NCBI GenBank assembly: GCA_031296405.1
Contig: JAVKKH010000002.1
Coordinates: 165,666 to 229,665 of the forward strand
From: Candidatus Tepidifontimicrobium thermophilum
Lineage (GTDB): Bacteria > Sysuimicrobiota > Sysuimicrobiia > Sysuimicrobiales > Sysuimicrobiaceae
Direction of reading: 5' to 3'
Length of the DNA: 64,000 bases
Below are positions 42,541-54,518 of the stretch, in pieces. The notes under the pieces were generated by a model. That model was not told the DNA's origin. It searched no databases and saw nothing but the letters and a program-made list of their open reading frames with translations. The position numbers were made by a program, and so were the translations under genes. Within the stretch, counting starts at the first letter, position 1, and every line of letters begins with the position of its first letter.

Positions 42541-43881
42541 GTGTCCACCTTCAGCGTCGACGGACTGATCTCGGGGCTCAACACCACGGACGTCATCAAC
42601 AAGCTCCTGGAGGTCGAGCGGGCACCGGTCCGCAAGCTCGAAGCCCGCAAGAGTGAAGCCAATTTACGTCTTGCGGCCTGGCGGACCCTCAACACCAAGT
42701 TGAGCAACCTGGAGGACCGGGCTGCCGCCCTGGCCCGCTCCCTCACCTACCAGGCTGCGAAGGCCAGCAGCAGCGACACCCGGGTCCTGGTGGCCTCGGC
42801 TTCCCCGGGCGCCCCCTCGGGGACCTACACGCTCACCCTGAACCGCCTGGCCTCCGCCCACCAGATCAGCACCGACACCTATGCGGACAAGGACGCCCAG
42901 GTGTTCGGCACCGGGACGGTCACCGTCACCGTGAACGGGCAGGCTACGGACGTCACCATCACAAGCGGCCAGAACTCCCTGGCAGGGATCGCCGCAGCCG
43001 TCAACGCCGCCGGTGCAGGGGTGTACGCGGCGGTCGTGCAGGTGGACGGGGGCTGGCGGCTCCTGCTGACCTCCCGGACCTCCGGGGCTGCGGGCGCCAT
43101 CGCGGTGGACACGGGCGGGCTTGCGGGCGGCACCGAGATCCTCAGTTTTCCGAACGAGGTCAGCCCCGCGCAGGACGCGGAGGTAGTGCTCGGGACCGGG
43201 GCGGGCGCGGTGACCGTGCGCCGGCCGTCCAACGTGGTCACCGACCTGCTGCCCGGGGTCACCCTGGCCCTGGCCGGCACGGGGACCGTGACGGTCGCCG
43301 TGGAACAGGACGTGGAGGCCGTCAAAAAGGCGGTGCGGGACTTCGTGGCCGCCTACAACGACGTGGTAGACAGCCTCAGCCAGTACGGGCGGTACGACCC
43401 GGAAAGCCGGCAGCGCGGGGCCCTGCAGGGCGACGGGACCCTCCAGCGGATCCAAGCACAGCTTCCCGACGCGGTCCTGCGCACCGAGGTCGCAGGTCAG
43501 ACCCTCAAGCGCCTGAGCGACCTGGGGGTGCGCGTGGGCCGGGACGGCAGGCTGACCCTGGACGAGTCGAAGCTCGCCGACGCCCTGCAGGGCCGCTTCG
43601 ACGAGGCGCGACGGGTGCTGGAGGCCTCCGGCGCGAAGGTGCGGGACATGGCGGACGGACTTGTGAAGACCGGCGGGCCGGTCTGGCTCGCGGTGGACGC
43701 CCTCAACAACCGCATCCGTACCTACGACCAGCAGATCGGTCGATGGGAGGACCGGGTGGAGCGCAAGCGGGACCAGCTCGTGCGGATGTTCACGGAGCTG
43801 GAGAAGAGCCTCGGGCAGCTCCGGAGCCAGGGGGACTGGCTCGCCATGCAGATCCGGAGGCTCGGGGGGAACAATCCGTGA
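42541..43881 (+). CDS. fliD: Filament cap protein FliD
   Basis: 446 residues. N-terminus STFSVDGLISGLNTTDVINKLLEVERAPVRKLEARK is the coiled FliD_N end; TDLLPGVTLALAGTGTVTVAVEQD and the C-terminal coiled region DNRIRTYDQQIGRWEDRVERKRDQLVRMF match FliD_C. It caps the growing filament and folds flagellin. GTG 42541 has GAGGGG and lies downstream of the sigma-54 promoter. Its stop overlaps fliS. Confidence 0.92.
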   Translation: MSTFSVDGLISGLNTTDVINKLLEVERAPVRKLEARKSEANLRLAAWRTLNTKLSNLEDRAAALARSLTYQAAKASSSDTRVLVASASPGAPSGTYTLTLNRLASAHQISTDTYADKDAQVFGTGTVTVTVNGQATDVTITSGQNSLAGIAAAVNAAGAGVYAAVVQVDGGWRLLLTSRTSGAAGAIAVDTGGLAGGTEILSFPNEVSPAQDAEVVLGTGAGAVTVRRPSNVVTDLLPGVTLALAGTGTVTVAVEQDVEAVKKAVRDFVAAYNDVVDSLSQYGRYDPESRQRGALQGDGTLQRIQAQLPDAVLRTEVAGQTLKRLSDLGVRVGRDGRLTLDESKLADALQGRFDEARRVLEASGAKVRDMADGLVKTGGPVWLAVDALNNRIRTYDQQIGRWEDRVERKRDQLVRMFTELEKSLGQLRSQGDWLAMQIRRLGGNNP

Positions 43882-44261
43882 GCCAGGCCGCGCTCGCGTA
43901 CCGGTCCTTCCACGCGTCCACCGCTTCCGCGGGCCAGCTGGTGGTGATGCTGTACGACGGTGCGGTGCGCTTCCTGGAAGAGGCGGCCCGCGCCTACCGG
44001 TCGGGGGACGCGCAAGCCGGGGGGCGCTGCGTCACCCGGGCCGAGCGGGTACTGCTGGAACTCATGGGTTCGCTGGACCTGCGGTACGACGTGGCCCGCA
44101 GCCTCCTCGCCCTCTACCGGTTCATGTTCGAGCGGCTGGCGGACGCCCGGCGCCGCCAGGACCCGGCGGAGCTGGAGCAAGTGCGGGCCTGGCTGGTGCA
44201 GTTGCGGGACGCCTGGCAGGAGGCGGAGCGGCAGCTCCGGGCGGGAGGGAAGGTCTCGTGA
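43878..44261 (+). CDS. fliS: Flagellin export chaperone FliS
   Basis: 127 residues: [31 protein letters not shown] is the diagnostic start, and the rest is a helical bundle that binds the flagellin C-terminus. GTG overlaps the fliD stop (GTGA). Confidence 0.94.
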   Translation: MSQAALAYRSFHASTASAGQLVVMLYDGAVRFLEEAARAYRSGDAQAGGRCVTRAERVLLELMGSLDLRYDVARSLLALYRFMFERLADARRRQDPAELEQVRAWLVQLRDAWQEAERQLRAGGKVS

Positions 44262-44578
44262 ACCCAGTGGAGCGGTACGTGGAGGCCTGCCGGGAGGTCC
44301 TGCGGTGCACGAGCGAGGTGGCGCGGGCCGCGGACCGTGGACAGTGGGAGGCGGTGCTGGCTCACCTGGTGGCCCGGCAGCGGGCCATGGACGCCGCGGA
44401 CCGGCTGCCTTTTCCCTCGAGGCCGGAGCTGCAAGACCTGCGGGCACAGGCGCTGGTGCTGCTGGAGGAGGCCGCGCGGCTGAACCAGCGGGTCACCGAC
44501 CGTCTCCGCCGGCTTCGGGACCTGCTCCGGCCCGTGGTGGCTCCAGCCGAGCCGCACTTCCTGGACACGTACCGGTAG
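44258..44578 (+). CDS. fliT: FliT-like flagellar chaperone
   Basis: 106 residues, all helical, in the fliT position after fli[44 protein letters not shown] has the shape of FliT N-terminal helices, although identity is low. FliT binds FliD before export. GTG overlaps the fliS stop. Confidence 0.65.
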   Translation: MNPVERYVEACREVLRCTSEVARAADRGQWEAVLAHLVARQRAMDAADRLPFPSRPELQDLRAQALVLLEEAARLNQRVTDRLRRLRDLLRPVVAPAEPHFLDTYR

Positions 44579-44612
44579 CCGGGCGGTCTGGTTCGAGATC
44601 CGGGCGGCGCTC

Positions 44613-44628
44613 CGGCACGGAGGTTGCA
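44613..44628 (+). promoter_or_regulatory. Sigma-54 promoter of mcp
   Basis: CGGCACGGAGGTTGCA: a perfect match to the -24/-12 core apart from the first base, with GG and GC ten bases apart, 28 bases before the mcp start. Confidence 0.82.
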
Positions 44629-44655
44629 GGCGCTGCGCGTGGAGGTGAGCGGCGG

Positions 44656-46386
44656 ATGAAGCGCTGGCGTCGTGTGGCGGACTGGCCCGTGCGGTGGAAG
44701 CTCCTGGTGGCCCTGAGCTTGCTGGGCGCGGTGGCTCTGGTCGGCGGCTGGATGGGGATCCGGGCGGTGGACCGCGTGCGGGCAGAGTTGGCGGCGGTGC
44801 AGCGGGAGCTGGCCGCCCTGGACCACGTCCTGCAGGCGGACCGAGACGCTTACCAGGCCCTGTCGGCCTTCTACGCTCTGCTGGGCACGGACCCCAACCA
44901 CCGCACCCGGTACCAGGAGCTGAGCCAGTTCATGGACGAGAACCTGAAGCAGGCGGTGGACCGAGCGACCAAGGCGCAGGAGTTCCTGCAGGAGGAACGG
45001 GACCGGTTGCTGGCCGCGGGGTTCGCCAGCGGCGTGCGGACCTGGGGCGACGAGATCCGAGCCCTGCGGTCCCAGTACGAACAGGGGCTGCTGACCTCCG
45101 GGGACGCGCTGGAGCAGGGGCGTCAGAAGGTCCGCGGGACCTTCGACCCGGCCCGGGAGCAACTGGACCAGCTGCAGGACCAGCTCGAGCAGGCAGCCAG
45201 GGTCCGCGAGCAGCGGGTCGCCGCACTCGGCGTGGAGCTGCGGCGGAACATCGCAGGCGTGCTGCTGCTCGGCCTGGTGATCGCGGGCACCTTCGGGTGG
45301 GCCACCACGCGGCGGCTCACCGCGCAGGTACGGGCTGTGGAGGAGGCGGTGGCTGCACTCAGCCGGGGAGACCTGACGCACCGCGTGGCGGTCTACGGCC
45401 AGGACGAACTGGGACGCATGGCCGCGGGCCTTCAGGCGGCCACCGACGCGCTGCGGGAGATGGTCCAGCAGCTGCGGGACAGCGCCGGTGAGGTGGCGGG
45501 CGCCTCGCGGCAGGTGGCGGCCACCAGCGACCAGGTGGCCCGCAGCGCCGGGGAGATCGCCCGGGCGGTGCAGGAGGTCGCGAGCGGCGCGGAGCTGCAG
45601 GCCCGCAGCGTGCACGAGACCACCCAGACGGTCCAGCAGGTCAGCCAGGGGCTCGAGGAGGTGGCGGGCAACACCAGCCAGACCGCGCAGGCCGCGCAGC
45701 AGGCCAACGAGGCGGCCTCCGAGGGCGCGGCGCGGGTGGAGCGGGTCGTACAGGCCATGGGGGAGATCCGCCGCGCCGCGGAGGAGATGGCCCAGGTGGT
45801 GTCCGTGCTGGGAGAGAAGGGCAAGAACATCGGGCGCATCGTGGGACTCATCACGGAGATCGCGTCCCAGACCAACCTGCTGGCCCTGAACGCGGCCATC
45901 GAGGCGGCCCGGGCCGGAGACCAGGGGAGGGGCTTCGCGGTGGTGGCTGAGGAGGTCCGCAAGCTGGCCCAGGAGTCCGCCCAGGCCGCGGAGCAGATCG
46001 CGGACATCGTTCGGGAGATCCAGGAGGAGACGCAGCGGGCGGTGCGGGCCATGGAGCGCGGCAGCCAGGAGGTGCAGACGGGCGTACGGCTGGCGGACGA
46101 AGCGGGCGAGGCGTTCCAGCGCATCCGCCGGAGCGTGGCCGATGTGACCGGCCGCACGGAGGGGGTGTCGGCGGCCACCCAGCAGCTGTCCGCCAGCGCC
46201 CAGCAGATCGAGGCCACGGTGCGCAAGCTGCTCGAGACCGCCCAGCAGAACTCCGCGTCCGCGGAGGAGGTGGGCGCCGCGGTGGAGGAGATCTCCGCCA
46301 GCACCCAGGAGATGTCCGGTGGCGCCCAGCGGCTGGCGCGGGTGGCGGAGGACCTGGAGCGGGTGGTGGCCCGGTTCCAGGTGTAG
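44656..46386 (+). CDS. mcp: Methyl-accepting chemotaxis protein
   Basis: 576 residues. A membrane helix at residues 15-33, a periplasmic four-helix-bundle-like sensor (34 to about 195), a second helix ([17 protein letters not shown]), a HAMP domain and a long signalling coil. The tip [16 protein letters not shown] binds CheA and CheW. It has no C-terminal NWETF-type pentapeptide. Ligand is unknown. It is the only receptor in the window and stands just before the regulator and che genes. Confidence 0.94.
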   Translation: MKRWRRVADWPVRWKLLVALSLLGAVALVGGWMGIRAVDRVRAELAAVQRELAALDHVLQADRDAYQALSAFYALLGTDPNHRTRYQELSQFMDENLKQAVDRATKAQEFLQEERDRLLAAGFASGVRTWGDEIRALRSQYEQGLLTSGDALEQGRQKVRGTFDPAREQLDQLQDQLEQAARVREQRVAALGVELRRNIAGVLLLGLVIAGTFGWATTRRLTAQVRAVEEAVAALSRGDLTHRVAVYGQDELGRMAAGLQAATDALREMVQQLRDSAGEVAGASRQVAATSDQVARSAGEIARAVQEVASGAELQARSVHETTQTVQQVSQGLEEVAGNTSQTAQAAQQANEAASEGAARVERVVQAMGEIRRAAEEMAQVVSVLGEKGKNIGRIVGLITEIASQTNLLALNAAIEAARAGDQGRGFAVVAEEVRKLAQESAQAAEQIADIVREIQEETQRAVRAMERGSQEVQTGVRLADEAGEAFQRIRRSVADVTGRTEGVSAATQQLSASAQQIEATVRKLLETAQQNSASAEEVGAAVEEISASTQEMSGGAQRLARVAEDLERVVARFQV

Positions 46387-46402
46387 TGGCACGGATCTTG
46401 CA
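46387..46402 (+). promoter_or_regulatory. Sigma-54 promoter of the activator gene
   Basis: TGGCACGGATCTTGCA, an exact -24/-12 consensus, starting at the base after the mcp stop. It would start transcription near 46413, 31 bases before the activator GTG. Confidence 0.88.
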
Positions 46403-46443
46403 GTGACGCCTCGCGGGTCCCGAGGGACCCATCGGGGGGAGCC

Positions 46444-47706
<1,263 letters not shown>

Positions 47707-47722
47707 CGGCACGGACTTTGCA
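47707..47722 (+). promoter_or_regulatory. Sigma-54 promoter of the HD-GYP/che operon
   Basis: CGGCACGGACTTTGCA starts at the base after the activator stop; GG and GC are ten bases apart. Transcription would start near 47733. Confidence 0.82.
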
Positions 47723-47749
47723 ACGCTGCTGCGCGGGAGCGCGGCCGTC

Positions 47750-49141
47750 GTGGAAATGCTTCGGTGCGTGGTGGTGGGCAGCGTGGCGTTGGGGGGGAGC
47801 CACGCGGGCGTCCAGTTCCGTCACGTCCCCTCGGTGTGCGGGTCGGAGGCGGCGGCGCTGATGTGGGAGGCGGACGCGGTGGTGGTGGACGTGGACGAAG
47901 TGCCCGCAGAGGACGCGTCCCGGCTGGTGACCCGTTACCCACACGTCCCCGTGGTGGCGGTGGCGCCTCCGGAACGGGTACCCGAAGCCGTTCGGTGGGG
48001 TGCTGCCGGCGTGGTGGCGCGGCCCCTGGATCCGGAGACCCTGGCCGGCGAAGTGCGCCGGGCAGTCGTGCACCTCCGCCGCCTCCGCGAGGCCGCCCGG
48101 AGGGAGGTGCTCCAGCCGCTGCTGCGCCTGCGGGAGCTCGTGCCCGCGGACAGCAGCCCGGAAGCGGTCCTGCGGAGGCTGGCGGAGATCGCGCGGGTGA
48201 CGGTGGGTGCGGACCGCGCAGCTGCGGTCACCCTGTGTCCCGAGGCGACCGACCTGGCGGTGGCGATGGCGGAGCGACGGGGCTCCCAGACTGCAGAGGG
48301 GTTCTGGACCGTGGTCCCGGTGAGCCTGGCGCAGGCACCCGTCGGCCCCGAGGCGGAGGAGTCCCACGTGGCCAGCGTACCCCTGGCCACCGCGGACCGT
48401 ACCCTGGGAGCCCTCACGGTGGTGCGGGACGCGCACCGGCAGCCCTTCGGCCCGGAAGAGCGGGAGCTACTGGACGTGCTGGGGATCGTGGGGGCTCTTC
48501 CCCTGGTTCAGGTGGACCTGCTCCGCAGGCTGCAGCACGGCCACCGGCGGCTGGTGGAGGCTCTGGCGTACGCGTGCGAGCTGCACGAGGCTTCGCTGCG
48601 GGGGCACGGCGAGCGCTTGGCCTCCTACGCGGTGGCCGTGGGCCGCCGGCTGGGGTTCTCGGAGCGGGACCTGGAAGACCTGTGGGTGGCGGGGATGCTG
48701 CACGACGTGGGCAAGATCGGCATCAGCGACACCATCCTGCTCAAGCCAGGCCCGCTCACCCCGGAGGAGTACCAGATCGTCCAGCGCCACACCGTCATGG
48801 GGGCGGAGATCCTGTCCGCGGCGGGTTTCGGAGAGAACGTGGTGCGATGGGTGCTGCACCACCACGAGCGGTGGGACGGCCGCGGGTACCCCATGGGCCT
48901 GACCGGTACGGACATCCCCGCGGGCGCCCGGATCCTGGCGGTGGCGGACGCCTACGAGGTGATGACCACGGGCCGGGTGTACCGGGGCCCGGTCCTGCCG
49001 GGCCAGGCGCTGGAGGAGCTGCACCGGCAGCGGGGCGTGCAGTTCGACCCGGAAGTGGTGTCGGCTTTCGCGGACAGTCTGGCCTCCGGGGAGCTGGGCC
49101 GGGAAGCCGAGCGGTGGCAGGCACGACAGCCGTGGAGGTGA
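47750..49141 (+). CDS. HD-GYP c-di-GMP phosphodiesterase with degenerate receiver and GAF-like regions
   Basis: 463 residues. Residues 1-100 resemble a receiver (DAVVVDVDEVP), residues about 120-255 a GAF-like domain, and the rest is HD-GYP. Catalytic motifs are kept: MLHDVGKIGI, HHHERWDGRGYP and GARILAVADAYEVM. It should degrade cyclic di-GMP, which favours motility. The start at 47750 (or ATG 47756) was chosen because the promoter start lies at about 47733; the frame extends upstream into the activator gene but cannot be translated from this transcript. Confidence 0.88.
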   Translation: MEMLRCVVVGSVALGGSHAGVQFRHVPSVCGSEAAALMWEADAVVVDVDEVPAEDASRLVTRYPHVPVVAVAPPERVPEAVRWGAAGVVARPLDPETLAGEVRRAVVHLRRLREAARREVLQPLLRLRELVPADSSPEAVLRRLAEIARVTVGADRAAAVTLCPEATDLAVAMAERRGSQTAEGFWTVVPVSLAQAPVGPEAEESHVASVPLATADRTLGALTVVRDAHRQPFGPEERELLDVLGIVGALPLVQVDLLRRLQHGHRRLVEALAYACELHEASLRGHGERLASYAVAVGRRLGFSERDLEDLWVAGMLHDVGKIGISDTILLKPGPLTPEEYQIVQRHTVMGAEILSAAGFGENVVRWVLHHHERWDGRGYPMGLTGTDIPAGARILAVADAYEVMTTGRVYRGPVLPGQALEELHRQRGVQFDPEVVSAFADSLASGELGREAERWQARQPWR

Positions 49142-49144
49142 GGG

Positions 49145-49624
49145 ATGAACGCGCAGCGCGGGGAGACCAAGGAACAGCAGCTGGTGGTGGTGCGCCTGGA
49201 CCGGGAACGGTACGGGGTGCCCATCGAGCACGTACACGAGATCATCCGGATGCAGGAGGTGACCCGGATCCCCCGGGCGCCCAGCTTCGTGGAGGGGGTC
49301 ATCAACCTGCGGGGCCAGGTGATCCCCGTGATCGACCTGCGGCGCCGGTTCGGACTGGCGGCGGGGGAGCGGAACGGGGCCTCGCGCATCGTGGTGGTGG
49401 AGATGAACGGCAGCCGGGTGGGGATGGTGGTGGACGCGGTCCTGGAGGTGATGCGGCTGCCGGACAGCGCGGTGGTGCCGCCGGAGGAACTGCTGGCGGC
49501 CTCGGAGGTGGCCTTCCTGCGGGGCGTGGCGAAGCAGGGGGACGATCTGATCCTGCTGCTGGACCTGCAGCGGGTGCTGGAGGTCCACGAGCAGCGCGAG
49601 CTGGCCGAGCTGCAGACCGCCTAG
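49145..49624 (+). CDS. cheW: Chemotaxis coupling protein CheW
   Basis: 159 residues. LVVVRLDRERYGVPIEHVHEIIRMQEVTRIPRAPSFVEGVINLRGQVIPVIDLRRRF is a textbook CheW core. It links receptor and CheA. ATG with GGAGGTGAGG. Three bases after the HD-GYP stop and five before cheA. Confidence 0.95.
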   Translation: MNAQRGETKEQQLVVVRLDRERYGVPIEHVHEIIRMQEVTRIPRAPSFVEGVINLRGQVIPVIDLRRRFGLAAGERNGASRIVVVEMNGSRVGMVVDAVLEVMRLPDSAVVPPEELLAASEVAFLRGVAKQGDDLILLLDLQRVLEVHEQRELAELQTA

Positions 49625-49629
49625 GGACG

Positions 49630-51535
<1,906 letters not shown>

Positions 51536-51546
<11 letters not shown>

Positions 51547-51898
51547 GGTGCTGGTGGTGGACGACGCCCTGTTCATGCGGGCCATGATCCGGGAGGCCCT
51601 CACCAACAGCGGCTTCCAGGTGGTGGCGGAGGCCAGCAACGGCGAAGAGGCCGTCGCCCGCTACGAGGAGGCAAAACCCGACGTGGTCACCATGGACATC
51701 ACCATGCCGCAGATGGACGGGGTGCAGGCGGTACGGGAGATCCTGCGCCGCGACCCGTCCGCGCGGATCGTGATGGTCAGCGCCATGGGACAGCAGGCGC
51801 TGGTGGTGGAGGCCATCCAGGCCGGCGCGCGGGACTTCGTGGTCAAGCCCTTCGACCAGACGCGGCTCGTGGAGGCGATCCGGAGGGCTCTGCGCTAG
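51536..51898 (+). CDS. cheY: Chemotaxis response regulator CheY
   Basis: 120 residues, a single receiver: VLVVDDALFMRAMIREALTN, phospho-acceptor in VTMDITMPQMDG (D54), T-motif VSAMGQQ and K in VKPFD. Phospho-CheY binds the motor switch. It overlaps the cheA 3' end. Confidence 0.95.
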
Positions 51899-51973
51899 CA
51901 GGCCCGGCAGGGCCGCACCGGCACCGAGGGGGGCGGGCCGGCGCAGGCAGAAACCGGCGCACGGAGGGGTGAC

Positions 51974-53380
51974 ATGGTCGGAGCAGAGGTGCGTGCCGTT
52001 TGCGTCCCCGCGGTCGAGGCGAGGACCCTGCAGACCATCCTCGCGGTGAACGCCATCCTTCCCCTGACGGTGACGGAGCTGCTGGCCCGGGTAGAGCAGG
52101 AGCTGGAGGAAAACCCCGTGCTGGAGCGGGTGCCGGTGCCCTGCCCTCACTGCGGGCACCCGGTGGAAGGGGTGACCTGCAGCCGGTGCGGGGAGTTCGC
52201 CTTCGGCGGCTGGCGGAGCTGGGCGAACAGGTGGCATGGGCACGAACGGCCCGAGGAGCGGCCGTCTGCCCTCGACCGGGCGGCGGCTCCCGCCAACCTG
52301 CTGGACTCCCTGGAAGCGCAGTTGCGGGTGAACGTGAGGGACCCCGCGGTCCTGCGGGTGGCCCTGCACCTGGTGGGCTACGTGGACGGCCGCGGCTACC
52401 TGGACGTGGACCTGGCGTACGTCGCGGCAGAGCTGCGGGTGCCGCTGGACCTGGTGGAGCGCGCCCTGCAGGCCCTGCAGGCGTGCGAGCCCGCTGGGGT
52501 GGGTGCGCGGGACGTGCGGGAATGTTTGCTGCTCCAGCTGGAACGGCTGCCGGACTGCCCGCTGCGCCGTGTGGCGCGGGCCGCGGTGGCGGGTTACCTG
52601 GAGGCCCTGGGCCGGGGCCAGTACGGTACGGTAGCCGCGGGGTTGGGGGTTCGGGCGGAAGACGTGCACGCCGCGGTGCGGTACATCCGGCGGCACCTGG
52701 TCGCCTACCCTGCGGAGGCGTTCCACATGGACCACGGCGGGGACGGGGTCCGGCCCGAGGAGCTGGCGGTGCCGGACGTGGCCATCCACCGGACGGAGGA
52801 CGGATACCGGGTGGAACTGGTGGGTGCTGCAGTGACGCAGCTGAGGATCCACCCCCTGATCCGCCAGGCGTTCCTGCAGGGCCAGCTGACCTCGGAGGAG
52901 CGGGAGCGGCTACGGGCGCAGGTCCGCAAGGGCCGGCTGTTCATCGAGGCAGTGCGGCGTAGGAACGCGATGCTGCAGCGGTGCGCGGAGTACCTGGTCC
53001 GCTACCAGCGGGGGTTTTTGGACCACGGGCCCGCGCACCTGAAGCCCTTGACCCTGAGCCGCCTGGCAGAGGCTCTGGGGGTCTGGGAGTCCACGGTGAG
53101 CCGGGCCCTGAGCGGGAAGTTCGTGCAGATGCCCGACGGCCGGGTGGTGCCCTTCGAGGTGTTCTTCGACAGCAGCCTTCCCGTGCGGGAGCGGATCCGG
53201 CAGCTGGTGGCGGGCGAGGACCCGCTAGCGCCCCTCACGGACGAGGAGCTGGCGGCCCGGCTGAGGGCGGAGGGGTTTGCGGTGGCCCGGCGGACGGTCA
53301 CCAAGTACCGGGAGATGGCGCGGATCCCCTCCGCCCGGGCGCGGCGCCGTGCCGCGGCGTTGTCCGAGGCCGCGGTGTAG
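51974..53380 (+). CDS. rpoN: RNA polymerase sigma-54 factor with zinc-ribbon insertion
   Basis: 468 residues. Region I (activator-binding) is LTVTELLARVEQELEENPVLE. A zinc ribbon with C57, C60, C69 and C72 follows, which ordinary RpoN lacks. The core-binding domain, the HTH and the C-terminal RpoN box ARRTVTKYREMARIPSAR are intact. It should read the -24/-12 promoters in this locus. ATG with GGAGGGG. It is between cheY and flgB. No glnB, ntr or other nitrogen genes are adjacent, so it is probably dedicated to motility. Confidence 0.93.
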   Translation: MVGAEVRAVCVPAVEARTLQTILAVNAILPLTVTELLARVEQELEENPVLERVPVPCPHCGHPVEGVTCSRCGEFAFGGWRSWANRWHGHERPEERPSALDRAAAPANLLDSLEAQLRVNVRDPAVLRVALHLVGYVDGRGYLDVDLAYVAAELRVPLDLVERALQALQACEPAGVGARDVRECLLLQLERLPDCPLRRVARAAVAGYLEALGRGQYGTVAAGLGVRAEDVHAAVRYIRRHLVAYPAEAFHMDHGGDGVRPEELAVPDVAIHRTEDGYRVELVGAAVTQLRIHPLIRQAFLQGQLTSEERERLRAQVRKGRLFIEAVRRRNAMLQRCAEYLVRYQRGFLDHGPAHLKPLTLSRLAEALGVWESTVSRALSGKFVQMPDGRVVPFEVFFDSSLPVRERIRQLVAGEDPLAPLTDEELAARLRAEGFAVARRTVTKYREMARIPSARARRRAAALSEAAV

Positions 53381-53393
53381 AGGAGCCGCGCCG

Positions 53394-53409
53394 CGGCACC
53401 GATTGTGCA
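53394..53409 (+). promoter_or_regulatory. Sigma-54 promoter of the flgB operon
   Basis: CGGCACCGATTGTGCA with GG (53395-53396) and GC (53407-53408) ten bases apart. The transcript would start about 5 bases before the flgB ATG. Confidence 0.75.
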
Positions 53410-53424
53410 ACGCCCTCCGGTGGC

Positions 53425-53772
53425 ATGGCCAACGTCCTGGACGCTACCGGCCAGTACCTGCTGGCATCGTTGAGGGCCCTGGCCCGGCGGCACGCGGTGC
53501 TGGCGGGCAACCTGGCCAATGCCCACACCCCCGGCTACGCGCGGGTCGACGTGGACTTCGGGGCTACCCTCCGGGCGCTGTACGAGGAGGCCGCAGGCGA
53601 ACAAATCCCCGCTCCGGGGGTCGCGTTCCTGCGGTCGGACGGCACCGAGCCGGACCCCGAGCTAGAGGCTGCGGAACTGAGCCGCACCGCACTGCAGGCC
53701 ATGGCCCTGACCAACCTGCTGGCAGCCAAGCTGGAGTTACTGCGCTCCGCCATCCTGGAGGGGCGCCGCTAG
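53425..53772 (+). CDS. flgB: Flagellar basal-body rod protein FlgB
   Basis: 115 residues: YLLASLRALARRHAVLAGNLANAHTPGYARVDVDF is the rod signature, and AMALTNLLAAKLELLRSAILEGR ends the helix. It is the innermost rod component. No ribosome site lies before the ATG, and the sigma-54 start leaves almost no leader. Confidence 0.9.
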   Translation: MANVLDATGQYLLASLRALARRHAVLAGNLANAHTPGYARVDVDFGATLRALYEEAAGEQIPAPGVAFLRSDGTEPDPELEAAELSRTALQAMALTNLLAAKLELLRSAILEGRR

Positions 53773-53785
53773 AGGAGGAGGAAGG

Positions 53786-54220
53786 GTGTCGCTGTTCCGC
53801 GCCCTGGCCACCAGCGCTTCGGCCCTGACCGCAGAGCGCGTGCGGATGGAGGTGGCCACTTCCAACCTGGCCAACGCCCATACCACCCGAACCCCGGAGG
53901 GCGGGCCGTACCGGCGTCGCGTGGTGTTCTTCGCGCCCCTCGTGGAACGGCTGGCGGCGTCGCTGGGAGGGGACGCGCTTTCCGACAGCCGCGGCGTCGT
54001 GGTGGCGGGCATCGTGGAGGATCCCTCGCCGCCGCGGCGCGTGTACGACCCCGGTCACCCCGACGCGGACCGCGAGGGCTTCGTGGCCCTGCCCAACGTG
54101 GACCCCGTCATGGAGATGGCCGACCTGATGGCCTCGGCCCGGAACTACGAGCTGAACGCGGTGGCCTTCAACACCGTCAAGCAGGTCATCCTCAAAGCCC
54201 TGGAGCTCGGAAGGAGGTGA
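53786..54220 (+). CDS. flgC: Flagellar basal-body rod protein FlgC
   Basis: 144 residues: SLFRALATSASALTAERVRMEVATSNLANAHTTRT at the start and NVDPVMEMADLMASARNYELNAVAFNTVKQVILKALELG at the end. GTG with GAGGAGGAAGG. Confidence 0.94.
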   Translation: MSLFRALATSASALTAERVRMEVATSNLANAHTTRTPEGGPYRRRVVFFAPLVERLAASLGGDALSDSRGVVVAGIVEDPSPPRRVYDPGHPDADREGFVALPNVDPVMEMADLMASARNYELNAVAFNTVKQVILKALELGRR

Positions 54221-54224
54221 AGGC

Positions 54225-54506
54225 GTGGAGGTGCGCGGGATCGCCCCCCTACGCCCGCCGCAGACGTCGCCTTTGCAGCAGACCCTCTCCGCGTTCGCGG
54301 AGGCTCTGGAGCGGGCGGTGCGCAGCGCGGACGAGCTGCAACGCCGCGCGGACGCTGCCGCGGCCGCCCTGGCGGACGGTCGGACCGACGACGTGCACGC
54401 GGTGATGGTGGCCATGGAAGAGGCCGGCCTGGCCCTCCAGCTGGCCATCCAGGTGCGGAACCGGCTGCTGGAGTCGTACCAGGAGCTGGTGCGCATGCAG
54501 GTGTAG
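54225..54506 (+). CDS. fliE: Flagellar hook-basal body protein FliE
   Basis: 93 residues, helical. The C-terminal DDVHAVMVAMEEAGLALQLAIQVRNRLLESYQELVRMQV is the conserved FliE end. It joins the rod to the MS-ring. GTG with AGGAGGTG. Confidence 0.92.
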   Translation: MEVRGIAPLRPPQTSPLQQTLSAFAEALERAVRSADELQRRADAAAAALADGRTDDVHAVMVAMEEAGLALQLAIQVRNRLLESYQELVRMQV

Positions 54507-54518
54507 CGCGCGGGGGGC

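Noticed and set aside
47764..49629. Long frame upstream of cheA
   Set aside because: The frame is open only because of GC content; it is a shadow of the HD-GYP and cheW genes, and cheA begins at ATG 49630.
51920..51950. GGCACCGAGGGGGGC before rpoN as a sigma-54 promoter
   Set aside because: The spacing from GG to GC is 12, not 10, and the -12 TTGC core is absent.
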